Part shown: positions 45,594-53,953 of the stretch, one piece after another
How positions within the stretch are numbered: the stretch's first letter is position 1
How the letters are laid out: each line of letters opens with the position of its first letter
From: Pontibacter beigongshangensis
Lineage (GTDB): Bacteria > Bacteroidota > Bacteroidia > Cytophagales > Hymenobacteraceae
Direction of reading: 5' to 3'
NCBI RefSeq assembly: GCF_014332515.1
Contig: NZ_VFSD01000009.1
Span: 112,317-176,316 of the forward strand
Length of the DNA stretch: 64,000 bases
Notes under the pieces: model-generated
The model's input: the letters and a program-made list of their open reading frames with translations, nothing else
Told to the model about the DNA's origin: nothing
The model's database searches: none
Made by a program: the position numbers and the translations under genes

Positions 45594-46700
45594 ATGAAGA
45601 TAACGACGCCTACTTTACTTCTGGATAAGGCTAAATGCCAGCGAAACATCAGCAGGATGGTGGAGAAGGCCGCCCGCAACCGTGTCAGGCTCAGGCCGCA
45701 CTTTAAGACGCACCAATCCGCGCAGGTGGGGGAGTGGTTCCGGGAGCAGGGCGTGGACGCAATCACGGTTTCGTCGCTGCGGATGGCCCTCTACTTTGCC
45801 AGCCATGGCTGGAAGGACATCCTGGTGGCCATCCCGGTAAACCTGCTGGAGATCGACACGATCAACCAGCTGGCGGGAAAGGTAAAGCTGCACCTGGTGG
45901 TCGTGAACATGGAGGCCCTGGAGGTGCTGGAGCGGCAGCTGGTGCATCCGGTTTATATGTGGGTGAAGATAGACACCGGCTACCGGAGAACCGGCATGCT
46001 GCCCCACAACCACGTAGGCCTGGACCCCATGATGCAGCTGTTGTTCGAGAGCGGGAAATTCTTGTTCGAAGGGTTTCTGGCCCACGACGGGCATACCTAT
46101 CAGCAGACAGAGAAAGAGGCCGTCCGGGCTATTCATAATACCAGTGTGTACCTGCTGCACCTGCTCCGTAACCGCTACAGTAGCCTCTTCCCGGATATAC
46201 TGCTCTCTATTGGCGATACGCCTTCCTGCAGCATGCTCGAGAATCTTGCCGGTGTAGATGAAATCAGGCCCGGCAACTTTGTGTTCTACGACCTGACACA
46301 GGAGCGGATCGGCTCCTGCTCCTTCGATGAGATAGCCGTGTGCCTGGCCTGCCCGGTTATCGCTAGGCATCCCGAGCACAACGAACTGATCCTGTACGGC
46401 GGCAGCGTTCATTTTTCCAAAGACTTTCTGAAGCTCGAAGACAGCTCCCTGCTTTTCGGGCGTGTGGTTGAACTAACAGCTGATGGTTGGACCAGCCCTC
46501 CTGCAGACGATATGCAGGTGGTGTCGCTATCGCAGGAGCATGGCGTGGTACGTGCTTCTGACCAACAATTTGAAAAATACAAAGTAGGCGATCTGCTCTG
46601 CGTGCTCCCCATCCATTCCTGCCTCACCGCCGACTTGATGAAACGCTACCGGACCCTGGAGGGGGAGTGGTTGGAGCACCTTTCCGGAGTCCCTTTTTGA
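45594..46700 (+). CDS. D-threonine aldolase-like PLP enzyme (alanine racemase N-terminal fold)
   Basis: The N-terminal PLP barrel has TPTLLLDKAK and the Schiff-base lysine Lys38 in RPHFKTHQS. The C-terminal D-TA/DSD1 metal domain has SQEHGVVRAS and VLPIHSCLTADL, where His and Cys usually bind the metal. The role could be D-threonine or D-serine dehydratase/aldolase; the substrate cannot be decided. At 368 aa it is normal in size. Its last codons (from 46682) resemble a diverged forward copy of the dispersed repeat, which may supply the stop codon. Confidence 0.88.
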   Translation: MKITTPTLLLDKAKCQRNISRMVEKAARNRVRLRPHFKTHQSAQVGEWFREQGVDAITVSSLRMALYFASHGWKDILVAIPVNLLEIDTINQLAGKVKLHLVVVNMEALEVLERQLVHPVYMWVKIDTGYRRTGMLPHNHVGLDPMMQLLFESGKFLFEGFLAHDGHTYQQTEKEAVRAIHNTSVYLLHLLRNRYSSLFPDILLSIGDTPSCSMLENLAGVDEIRPGNFVFYDLTQERIGSCSFDEIAVCLACPVIARHPEHNELILYGGSVHFSKDFLKLEDSSLLFGRVVELTADGWTSPPADDMQVVSLSQEHGVVRASDQQFEKYKVGDLLCVLPIHSCLTADLMKRYRTLEGEWLEHLSGVPF

Positions 46701-46750
46701 TCATTTTGAATGAGGAGATGGTTTTTGTGTTCTTCAATGGAGCTTTACGC

Positions 46751-46780
46751 AATTATTCTAATGAAAAGAGCCCTTCTAGG
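46751..46780 (-). repeat. Dispersed intergenic repeat, copy 17
   Basis: Reverse copy: AATTATTCTAATG then AAAAGAGCCCTTCTAGG, followed by caattctgctgcctg. Confidence 0.85.
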
Positions 46781-46843
46781 CAATTCTGCTGCCTGATACA
46801 TGTTGCTGATTATCGTGCGTGGCAGGTAAACAGAATCCGAAAA

Positions 46844-46876
46844 AAGGAAAGGCTGATTTTAGTTCAGCCTTTCCTT
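46844..46876 (-). terminator. Terminator of the disordered Gly/Tyr/Ser/Arg-rich protein gene
   Basis: A 13-bp perfect stem (46844-46856 with 46864-46876) has a 7-base loop and a T run on the minus-strand 3' side. Confidence 0.88.
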
Positions 46877-46912
46877 CACTTTAAAAAGTTTTAAAACATA
46901 TTTTTGGGGCTG

Positions 46913-47743
46913 CTAATAACCGTAACCGCCACTATAATAGCCGCTCAGGCCGTAGGGTCTAAACTCGCGCTCCTCGTCAGATTTTCTTAAGGAGCCATAG
47001 TTGCCGTCGTTAGAGCCATAATCACCACGGGATATGCGGCTGTAGCTACTGCCCATATAATAGCCGTCACGCTCCTCGTTATCTCTGTCAGAGCCATAGA
47101 ACTGGTCATCGCTCCGGTCATAATTAGAGCTTCCATGCCTGCCGCCCTGAAATCTGTCGGACATATTGTCTCCGTAAGGGTCTTGCCCGGAAGATAGTCT
47201 ATTGCTGCCCCACCGGCTGCCCCTGTCATCCGAAAGCCAGCCACGGGTTTCTTCCCTACCCGGGTTCCTATAGCCACTGCTGCTGTTGTAGTTCAGGTCA
47301 GACTGATAACCTCTGGAGCCTCTGTTATAATCGTGCTGCCAGTTAGGGGAGCTCATGCCGCTGTCGAAGGCGCTGCCACTATCTTCAGATGGGCGGCGTT
47401 GGGAAGCGTATCCTCCGCGCGAAGAGCCGAAGCCCTGGGCGCCTCCGTAGCTGCCCATGTTGCCATAGTTGCGCGAGGTGCTGTAGGTGCCGTATACATC
47501 CTGGTTGCTTTCGTTTCTGTACCCGGCCATGTCATCGTCCTGGTAGTCGTAATCGCCAAAGTTGCCTCTGTTGCCGTACCCGCCCTGTGCTGATATGCCG
47601 TAGTCTTCGAACCTTTCGTGTGGCTGCGGGTAACCTTTATGGTGCTGCTCAGGATGCCGGTACTGCTCAGAGCGGCGTGTCTGAAAACTGCTGTGCGCCT
47701 GGTGCCCGCGGTTTTGATCGTAATCTGAATTGTTTCTGTTCAT
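46913..47743 (-). CDS. Low-complexity, probably disordered Gly/Ser/Tyr/Arg/Asp-rich protein
   Basis: A 276-aa protein almost free of large hydrophobic residues, made of irregular repeats of Tyr-Gly, Ser-Arg-Gly and Asp-Arg (GGYGNRGNFGDYDY, GSDRDNEERDGYY, LSGYYSGGYGY). There is no signal peptide or membrane segment. The composition is like RNA-binding or phase-separating RGG/YG proteins and some stress proteins, but no family was recognised. It is monocistronic with a strong terminator. The antisense frame over the same DNA is weaker and has no features. Confidence 0.7.
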   Translation of the reverse strand: MNRNNSDYDQNRGHQAHSSFQTRRSEQYRHPEQHHKGYPQPHERFEDYGISAQGGYGNRGNFGDYDYQDDDMAGYRNESNQDVYGTYSTSRNYGNMGSYGGAQGFGSSRGGYASQRRPSEDSGSAFDSGMSSPNWQHDYNRGSRGYQSDLNYNSSSGYRNPGREETRGWLSDDRGSRWGSNRLSSGQDPYGDNMSDRFQGGRHGSSNYDRSDDQFYGSDRDNEERDGYYMGSSYSRISRGDYGSNDGNYGSLRKSDEEREFRPYGLSGYYSGGYGY

Positions 47744-48166
47744 AGCTTTCGTTATTAGTAAGGTTGTTCAAAAGGATAACTCTCTACTTATTACTAACGA
47801 ATAGTAGTTTAAGGGGTTTAGGTAGAACAGAAGCTTTATCAACAAGAGTAGGCGCTACAGCTTCAGGAGTTCGACATCAGATGCAGAAACAGGAAGGTGG
47901 AAAATCCTAGGCCGGTTTCGGGCAGCTGGCCGGGCAATAGGGCAGAAATGAGCTTGCTTCATGCAGGCGCTAAGACGCAGTGTATTAGCTTAGTCCAATT
48001 TAAAAAAAATGGCGCTTAAGACCACACGTCAAAACCCAAATGCACATTCAGCAGTAAATGCTTCTACTTCACTTTGCAACCTGATTTAGGCTTGTCTTCT
48101 AAAAGATAAACCTGATCTCCCACCTGCAGGTGCGGCAAAAATATACAAGATTGGAATAGAAGCGAA
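47744..48166. other. Divergent intergenic region
   Basis: It lies between the disordered-protein gene and the nucleotidyltransferase gene. Inverted words TTCGTTA (47748-47754) and TAACGAA (47795-47801) lie in the leader of the disordered-protein gene. The palindrome CACCTGCAGGTG (48121-48132) precedes the nucleotidyltransferase gene. No consensus promoter was seen. Confidence 0.4.
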
Positions 48167-48928
48167 ATGGGACAAAACAATAGTAAACCGAAGAAAATTA
48201 ACGATAAGCAAAAAGCGGCAGAGGCCTTTTATAAGGACGCTCTAAAAATACTGAATACCTCCGGCGTACCGTACCTGCTGGGAGGAGGATTTGCGCATAA
48301 ACAATATACCGGCATCTTCAGAGATACCAAAGACTTGGACATCTTTTGTAAGTCTGGTGACTACCCGCGCATATTGAAGATTCTGGCCGAAAATGGCTAC
48401 GAACTGGAAGTGACAGACGCACGCTGGCTGGCAAAAGTTAAAAAAGGGGAGCACTTCATCGATATCATCTTCAGTAACCCCGGCGGCCTGTGCGCAGTAG
48501 ACGATACCTGGTTTGAGCACGCCGTAAAAGGGGAGGTCTGGGGACTGCCGGTGTTGTTTATGGCGCCCGAAGAACTTATCTGGTGCAAGATTTATGTGCA
48601 GAACCGGGAGCGCTACGATGGCTCCGACATTAACCACGTGATGCTGCGCTATGGCGATAAGATAGACTGGAAACGCCTTTGGATGCACATGGAGCAGCAC
48701 TGGCAACTGCTGCTGGCGCAGTTCCTCAACTTCCAGTTTGTGTACCCCTCAGACCGCGATATTATTCCCAGGTGGCTGTTCGATGAACTGCTGAAACGGG
48801 CCCAGGAGCAGTTCGATATGCCCACCTCGCTGGAGCGCGTGTGCCGCGGACCTTTAATTGACCAGACGCAATACGCAACCGACAGTACCGAGTGGGACTA
48901 TAAGGTAGTAACCATGAGATCAGTTTAA
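48167..48928 (+). CDS. Nucleotidyltransferase-fold protein
   Basis: Resembles minimal nucleotidyltransferases of the AbiEii/MNT superfamily. YLLGGGFAHKQY is followed by the acidic KDLDIF pair, and later by HFIDIIFSN. The C-terminal part is helical and mentions no known domain. At 253 aa it has no signal peptide. It lies 3 bases before a metallophosphoesterase gene, so the two proteins are certainly co-expressed and may act on the same substrate, one adding and one removing a phosphate-linked group (inference). Confidence 0.75.
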   Translation: MGQNNSKPKKINDKQKAAEAFYKDALKILNTSGVPYLLGGGFAHKQYTGIFRDTKDLDIFCKSGDYPRILKILAENGYELEVTDARWLAKVKKGEHFIDIIFSNPGGLCAVDDTWFEHAVKGEVWGLPVLFMAPEELIWCKIYVQNRERYDGSDINHVMLRYGDKIDWKRLWMHMEQHWQLLLAQFLNFQFVYPSDRDIIPRWLFDELLKRAQEQFDMPTSLERVCRGPLIDQTQYATDSTEWDYKVVTMRSV

Positions 48929-48931
48929 ACT

Positions 48932-49681
48932 ATGGAGAAAATTAAAAAGCAGACAGCCAAACTCAGAATAGCAGCCATTGGCGATATCCATGTGCGTGAA
49001 ACAGACAAAGGGAAATGGACCGATTTTTTTAAGGAGGTGTCAGCCCAGGCCGATGTGCTGCTCTTGTGTGGCGACCTGACCGACACCGGCCGCGAAGCAG
49101 AGGCCGAGATACTGGCCGCTGAACTAAAAGCCTGTTCTATTCCGGTGATTGGCGTGCTCGGAAACCATGATTATGACAAAGATGAGCAGGAGGCTATCCG
49201 GAAAGCGCTGATTAGTGAGGACGTTCATCTGCTGGATGGATCCAGCGTGGTGATCGGTGATGTAGGCTTTGCCGGCGTAAAGGGCTTTGGCGGAGGGTTT
49301 GACAAAGGCATGCTGTCGATGTTCGGCGAGCCCATGATGAAAGCCTTCGTGCAGGAGGCCGTAGATGAGTCGCTGAAGCTCGATGGTGCCCTTGCCCGGC
49401 TGGACAACGAACAGGCCAACCTTAAAAAAGTGGTGCTGCTGCACTATGCCCCCATCAAAGCCACGGTAGTAGGGGAGCCTGAGCAGATTTTCCCGTTTCT
49501 GGGCTCCTCCAGGCTGGCAGAGCCACTGAACAGGAGGGGAGTTGTCGCCGCTTTCCATGGTCATGCCCATATCGGAACACTGGAAAGTGAAACTACCTAT
49601 GGCGTTAAAATTTTCAATGTGTCTAAACCCGTTCTGATGGCGGAAGGATACGATCCCTGCTTTTTCCTGCTGGAAGTGTAG
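48932..49681 (+). CDS. Metallophosphoesterase (calcineurin-like fold)
   Basis: All five motifs of the dimetal phosphoesterase fold are visible in order: GDIHV, GDLTDTG, GNHDYD, LHYAP and HGHAH. At 249 aa it is compact and cytoplasmic. It follows the nucleotidyltransferase gene by 3 bases. The substrate may be a phosphodiester or a nucleotide, but the sequence does not decide. Confidence 0.88.
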   Translation: MEKIKKQTAKLRIAAIGDIHVRETDKGKWTDFFKEVSAQADVLLLCGDLTDTGREAEAEILAAELKACSIPVIGVLGNHDYDKDEQEAIRKALISEDVHLLDGSSVVIGDVGFAGVKGFGGGFDKGMLSMFGEPMMKAFVQEAVDESLKLDGALARLDNEQANLKKVVLLHYAPIKATVVGEPEQIFPFLGSSRLAEPLNRRGVVAAFHGHAHIGTLESETTYGVKIFNVSKPVLMAEGYDPCFFLLEV

Positions 49682-49889
49682 GAGTCTTGTAAACCAGATT
49701 AGTAGATCGATATCTGGCAATTTTTGTTTATTCCGGGTGGCACCAGTAGGTGAGTGCTATCCGGAATTTGTTTTTACGGCAGCAGGAGCTTACTTTAACG
49801 TGAGCAAAGCTGTTAGCAAAAATTCAGCTATGCACGAATGATGAACGGGTAAAAATGCCACGATAGCTGTTATCAAAGCACATTTGTCA

Positions 49890-49918
49890 TAATTTCTAAT
49901 TTTGAATTTCTGATTTTT
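49890..49918. repeat. AT-rich aatttctaattttgaa-type word, copy 2
   Basis: aatttctaattttgaatttc and following bases resemble the tract at 41598-41624 in inverted orientation. It is low-complexity, so uncertain. Confidence 0.35.
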
Positions 49919-49964
49919 AATGTCACGTAGTTCCCGAACGTTCAGGGGCACCTATTTTTCCTGT

Positions 49965-51041
49965 ATGTCAGTACAATCAGTTTCCCGGATCCTTGCAGTG
50001 GCGTTTTGCCTGGTAAGCGCCTGCACGCCCCAGCAGGAGCCGGATCAGGAGCCGCAGGTGCGGATACTAGAACTGCAGGTGCCCGCCAACTTTCCGGAAC
50101 CAGAAAAGGTAATGGCTGGCTATCCGCTTTCGGAAGAGGGGGTGGAGCTTGGTCGGAAGCTTTTCTACGATACCAGGCTATCCGGAAGTAACACTATTTC
50201 CTGTGCTTCCTGCCATCAGCAGCAGCTGGCCTTTACAGACGGGGTGGCGCTTAACAAAGGAGCGGCAGGAACTCCGCTGCTGCGGCACTCACCGGGGCTG
50301 GCGAACCTGGCCTGGATGAACGGAACTTTCTGGGATGGTGGCGCCAAAAACCTGGAGTCGCAGGCATTTGGCCCTATTACCGCACCAGACGAGATGAACC
50401 AGAACCTGCAGGAGCTGGTAAGCGAGCTGACAGCCGTGCCTGACTATGTGGCCAGTTTCAGGTTGATCTTTCAGGATGAGATCAAACCGGCCTATATAGC
50501 CCGGGCGCTGGCGCAGTTTCAGCGCACACTTATCTCCGCCAACTCCCGCTACGACAAATACGTGCGGCAGGAACCCGGTGGAAAAATGTCGGAGCTGGAA
50601 TTGAAAGGCCTTACGCTGGTGCAGCAGAAATGTGGCAGCTGCCATGCCGGCGACTTGTTTACCGACAACGGCTACCACAACAACGGCCTCGACAGCGACT
50701 TCAGCAACCACAGCTATGAAGGGATTTTCCAGGGCCGTTACCGCATCACACACCACCCGGCCGATGTTGGAAAATTTAAAACCCCCACGCTCCGGAATGT
50801 GCTGGTTACCGCACCCTACATGCACGATGGCCGTTTTGCCACCCTAGAAGAGGTGCTCCGGCACTATAGCCAGGGAATACGAGCCTCGCCTACTGTAGCT
50901 GCAGCAGTCATGCAGGGAGCAGAGGGAGTTGCCGGAATTCCCCTTTCCGTGGAGGAGAAGCAGGCGATAATCGCTTTTCTGGAAACGCTGACGGATTATG
51001 AGTTTATTCAAAACGAGAAGTTTTCCTCGCCCTTTAACTGA
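49965..51041 (+). CDS. MauG/CcpA-like di-heme cytochrome c peroxidase family lipoprotein
   Basis: The ATG at 49965 starts MSVQSVSRILAVAFCLVSAC, a lipoprotein signal ending in the VSAC lipobox. It is therefore preferred over the in-frame ATG at 49920 (358 aa). Two heme sites are CASCH in the N-terminal half and CGSCH in the C-terminal half, followed by APYMHDGRFATLEEVL as in MauG/CcpA proteins. Such proteins either reduce peroxide or oxidise a partner protein. The second copy lies 104 bases downstream and the MbnP-like gene about 1.4 kb downstream, so this may be an MbnH-type enzyme. Confidence 0.9.
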   Translation: MSVQSVSRILAVAFCLVSACTPQQEPDQEPQVRILELQVPANFPEPEKVMAGYPLSEEGVELGRKLFYDTRLSGSNTISCASCHQQQLAFTDGVALNKGAAGTPLLRHSPGLANLAWMNGTFWDGGAKNLESQAFGPITAPDEMNQNLQELVSELTAVPDYVASFRLIFQDEIKPAYIARALAQFQRTLISANSRYDKYVRQEPGGKMSELELKGLTLVQQKCGSCHAGDLFTDNGYHNNGLDSDFSNHSYEGIFQGRYRITHHPADVGKFKTPTLRNVLVTAPYMHDGRFATLEEVLRHYSQGIRASPTVAAAVMQGAEGVAGIPLSVEEKQAIIAFLETLTDYEFIQNEKFSSPFN

Positions 51042-51145
51042 TATTTTATTTGGGCATGCACACGAGCAGCAAAGATTAGATGGTCGCATTCATGTCCAAA
51101 TACCAAAAGAAGGCACGTTTCGTTTAAAAACCGGAAAATAAAAGG

Positions 51146-52255
51146 ATGAAGCCAATTTTACATGTCGTTTTAAGCTGGGCGTTGCTGGCCCCGGCCTTTT
51201 CCTGTTCTCCGGAGGCTAAAGAAGCCCCTGAGCCAGATCCTGTTGCTGCTGGTCCCACACCCTATGAGCTGCAAAGGCCCGCTATTTTTCCAAGAATCGA
51301 GCAGATGCCGGCCGATAATCCTTTAACGGAAGAGGGCATAGTGCTGGGGCGGCACCTGTTTTACGAAAAGCGGCTCTCCGGCAGCAACACCATGTCGTGT
51401 GGCAGCTGCCATGTGCAGGAAAAAGCCTTTACCGATGGCAAAGCGCTGGCGGTAGGAGAGTTAGGAATAGCGCATACCCGCAATACCATGTCGATCGCGA
51501 ACCTGGCCTGGTTCAACCGCTTTAACTGGGATGGCAGCGCTTTTAACCTGGAGGAGCAGGCGAGCGGACCCATAGAAAATCATGTGGAGATGAACCAGCA
51601 CCTGGCAGATGCCGTGCACGAACTGCAGGCTACGTCGCTTTATCCACCCCTGTTCAAGAGGGCCTTCGGCTCGACAACCATCACGGAAGAGAATGTGCTG
51701 AAGGCGCTGGCACAGTTTCAGCGCACCCTGGTTTCAGCCAACTCGCGTTACGATCAGCACCTGCTGGGCACTAAAAAGCTGAGCGCCTTTGCCGAAGAAG
51801 GCATGCAACTGTTCATGACGCACCCGGAGCCCACCATCAGGCTGCGGGGCGGCAACTGCGGCGACTGCCATGGCGGCACCCTCATCTCACTGAAAACATT
51901 CCATAACAACGGCCTCGACATTACTTTTGCCGACAAGGGCCTGGGGGCAGTTACAGGCAATCCGAGGCACGATGGCATGTTCAAGGCGCCATCGCTCCGA
52001 AACATTGCCCTCACAGCACCTTATATGCACGACGGACGCTTTAACACCCTGGAGGAAGTGCTCGACCATTACAACGACCACATGCGCTACGACAGCCCCG
52101 GCCTAGACCCGCTGATAAGGGAGGCATCGAACGAGGTGAACGGCAAAACACTCATGCTAACAGAGGAGGAAAAACAGAAAATTATCGCCTTTCTGCATGC
52201 CCTCACCGACTCCAGTTTTATCACGGACGAGCGCTTCTCAGATCCTTTTAAATAA
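51146..52255 (+). CDS. MauG/CcpA-like di-heme cytochrome c peroxidase family lipoprotein, second copy
   Basis: Paralogue of the preceding gene with the same layout: N-terminal signal with candidate lipobox Cys (AFSC), heme motifs CGSCH and CGDCH, then APYMHDGRFNTLEEVL. At 369 aa it shares long identical stretches with the first copy (ALAQFQRTL.SANSRYD; ALTDSSFI against TLTDYEFI). Tandem duplication is clear. Together with the MbnP-like gene it probably forms a periplasmic electron-transfer and protein-oxidation unit. The lipobox is weaker than in the first copy. Confidence 0.9.
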   Translation: MKPILHVVLSWALLAPAFSCSPEAKEAPEPDPVAAGPTPYELQRPAIFPRIEQMPADNPLTEEGIVLGRHLFYEKRLSGSNTMSCGSCHVQEKAFTDGKALAVGELGIAHTRNTMSIANLAWFNRFNWDGSAFNLEEQASGPIENHVEMNQHLADAVHELQATSLYPPLFKRAFGSTTITEENVLKALAQFQRTLVSANSRYDQHLLGTKKLSAFAEEGMQLFMTHPEPTIRLRGGNCGDCHGGTLISLKTFHNNGLDITFADKGLGAVTGNPRHDGMFKAPSLRNIALTAPYMHDGRFNTLEEVLDHYNDHMRYDSPGLDPLIREASNEVNGKTLMLTEEEKQKIIAFLHALTDSSFITDERFSDPFK

Positions 52256-52354
52256 CGGGGATCACAGGAACAAAGGGGACATCGGGTCTGTAGCTTGTGC
52301 TACCTAAAGTATTGACTGTGGGTTTTAGTAAGCAGCAGCAACAAAAGCAGAAAG

Positions 52355-52384
52355 CTCCGGAGGGGCTTTTTCATTAGAATAATT
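52355..52384 (+). repeat. Dispersed intergenic repeat, copy 18 (best consensus, terminator-like)
   Basis: Forward copy: CTCCGGAGGGGCTTTTT then CATTAGAATAATT, preceded by agcagcagcaacaaaagcag. Together with the preceding AAG, it can fold AAGCTCC-GGA-GGGGCTT followed by T, like a small intrinsic terminator. Confidence 0.9.
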
Positions 52385-52452
52385 GCTCTGCAACCCGACA
52401 AAAAATTGTTTTTGAAGCACTATTATTTAGTGTTTAAACTAAGTGAACTAAC

Positions 52453-53196
52453 ATGTATAGAATTAGAAGATCAGGCTTTTACGTTGCCATGCTGGCCATT
52501 TTGTTTCTGGCAGCCTGCAAGGAGGAGAAAGAAGGTCCCGCGGCAACTACTTCCGTAACCGTGTCTTTTCAACATGTGGTGGGAAGCGAGCCCCTGCAGC
52601 TGGATGAAGTAATCTATACCAGCCCGGCCGGCGACAGCTATGCGGTCAGCAATTTTAAGTATTTTGTCAGCAACGTAAAGCTGATCAGTTCAGCGGGCGA
52701 ACAGATTTATGTGGAGCCGGAGAGCTACCACCTGATCGCGCAGGATGGAAAAACCTCGTTTGAGCTGAAAGAGGTGCCGGCAGGGACCTACCAGCGGCTG
52801 GAGCTCTCACTGGGCATTGATGAGGAACTGAACCACCGCATAGACCACCTGGGAGACCTGGACCCCAGCAACGAAATGGTCTGGGACTGGGACACCGGCT
52901 ACAAATTTCTGACGCTGGTTGGCACCTACACCGGGCAAACACGGAGCGGCGGGCTGGTGTTTCATATCGGGGGCGACACCAATTACCGCACCCTTGCCCT
53001 GGAACTGCCGCAGCCCCTTAACCCTCGGCAGGACGGTAGCAGCCAGGTGCTGCTTCAGGCAAATGTAAATGAGCTTTTCCAAGGTCCAAACCTCATCGAT
53101 TTTGATGTCATGAACTCCTCCGGCCACGGCTCCGGCCCCAGCCTGATTGCCGAAAACTATACGAGTGGGTTTATTACGGTGCTGGAGGCGAAATAA
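52453..53196 (+). CDS. MbnP-like copper-binding lipoprotein
   Basis: The lipoprotein signal ends LAAC. The rest is a beta-sandwich of the MbnP family: VSFQHVVGSEPLQLDEV, AVSNFKYFVSNVKL, VPAGTYQRLELSLGID, and the aromatic segment NEMVWDWDTGYKF with Trp144 and Trp146. In the known MbnP/MbnH pairs a MauG-like enzyme oxidises a tryptophan in MbnP to kynurenine at the copper site. One of the two Trp here may be the equivalent residue (inference). The two MauG-like genes directly upstream fit that pairing. At 247 aa it is normal. No methanobactin peptide gene was seen. Confidence 0.85.
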   Translation: MYRIRRSGFYVAMLAILFLAACKEEKEGPAATTSVTVSFQHVVGSEPLQLDEVIYTSPAGDSYAVSNFKYFVSNVKLISSAGEQIYVEPESYHLIAQDGKTSFELKEVPAGTYQRLELSLGIDEELNHRIDHLGDLDPSNEMVWDWDTGYKFLTLVGTYTGQTRSGGLVFHIGGDTNYRTLALELPQPLNPRQDGSSQVLLQANVNELFQGPNLIDFDVMNSSGHGSGPSLIAENYTSGFITVLEAK

Positions 53197-53289
53197 GATG
53201 GATGCAGATCGCCCTGGAAGGAATAAGTTAAGACGCGGCTTATTATTTTGAACCAGTAAAAGGCAAACAGCCTCTACTACTAAAAGCAG

Positions 53290-53319
53290 CTCCGAAGGGC
53301 CTTTTTGATTCGAATAATT
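53290..53319 (+). repeat. Dispersed intergenic repeat, copy 19
   Basis: Forward copy: CTCCGAAGGGCCTTTTT then GATTCGAATAATT, preceded by ctaaaagcag. It lies just before the bidirectional terminator. Confidence 0.85.
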
Positions 53320-53325
53320 TGTTAA

Positions 53326-53374
53326 TTAAAACAAGGAGAGGCTAACCGGCAACGGCAGCCTCTCCTTGTTTTAA
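53326..53374. terminator. Bidirectional terminator between the MbnP-like and GNAT genes
   Basis: A perfect 18-bp inverted repeat (53326-53343 with 53357-53374) has a 13-base loop and A/T-rich outer ends, between convergent genes. Confidence 0.92.
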
Positions 53375-53388
53375 AGATACTTCTTTGC

Positions 53389-53667
53389 TCACACTTCCTC
53401 CTGGTAGTGGTTATACTCCGGGTGGCGTTTTACGAAGGCTTCTACCACGGGGCATGAGGGAATAAATTTGTAGTTCTCCTTTTTCACGAACTCAAGCCCG
53501 GCTTTAACCAGGTCATCGGCCAGTCCCTGGCCACGGGCTTTTTTGGGCACAAAGGTATGGTCAAAGTCAAGAATCCCTTCTTCCGGGTACGTGTAGGTCA
53601 GTTCTGCTTCTTCACCCTCCAATTCCGCATAAAAACGCAGATCATCCTTATCATGTATTATATTCAT
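53389..53667 (-). CDS. Small GNAT N-acetyltransferase (NATD1/YidJ-like)
   Basis: A 92-aa minimal GNAT domain. LDFDHTFVPKKARGQGLADDLV matches the acetyl-CoA-binding V-P-x5-G-x-G-x-A/G segment. The C-terminus IPSCPVVEAFVKRHPEY is the usual ending of the PF14542 type. It is cytoplasmic; the substrate is unknown. Its leader contains a hairpin (53697-53736). Confidence 0.88.
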   Translation of the reverse strand: MNIIHDKDDLRFYAELEGEEAELTYTYPEEGILDFDHTFVPKKARGQGLADDLVKAGLEFVKKENYKFIPSCPVVEAFVKRHPEYNHYQEEV

Positions 53668-53696
53668 AGTTGATGCATATTTAATGTGTACTGAGT

Positions 53697-53736
53697 GTAC
53701 GGCAGAGGTGCGGCTGGGTTCAGCCTCCTGCCGTAC
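53697..53736. other. Inverted repeat in the GNAT leader
   Basis: GTACGGCAG (53697-53705) pairs with CTGCCGTAC (53728-53736), with AGG/CCT continuing after a one-base bulge. No T run follows, so a regulatory hairpin is more likely than a terminator. Confidence 0.45.
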
Positions 53737-53818
53737 CCGCGGCTGCCCGTATTGCTGCCAGGCTGGCAGAAATCAAGAATCCTGGCAGAAGAAATATCTT
53801 CAGCGGCAGCATAAATTT

Positions 53819-53848
53819 CTCCGGAGGGGATTTTTGATTCGAATAATT
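53819..53848 (+). repeat. Dispersed intergenic repeat, copy 20
   Basis: Forward copy: CTCCGGAGGGGATTTTT then GATTCGAATAATT, preceded by agcggcagcataaattt. Confidence 0.88.
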
Positions 53849-53953
53849 CAGGCATAGAGCCGCTTTCTGCACCCGCCATACGCACCTGATTACACGGAGA
53901 GCCCCCGCAGGTTTTACTCCCGGTTCTAAAGCAGCCGCAGCAGCAGCCATAGC

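Noticed and set aside
48121..48132. Palindrome CACCTGCAGGTG as a defined operator
   Set aside because: A 12-base palindrome alone is not enough evidence, and no matching site was found before other genes.
52453..53196. A methanobactin biosynthesis cluster around the MbnP-like gene
   Set aside because: No precursor peptide, MbnB/MbnC or transporter gene is visible; only the MbnP/MbnH-like part is present.
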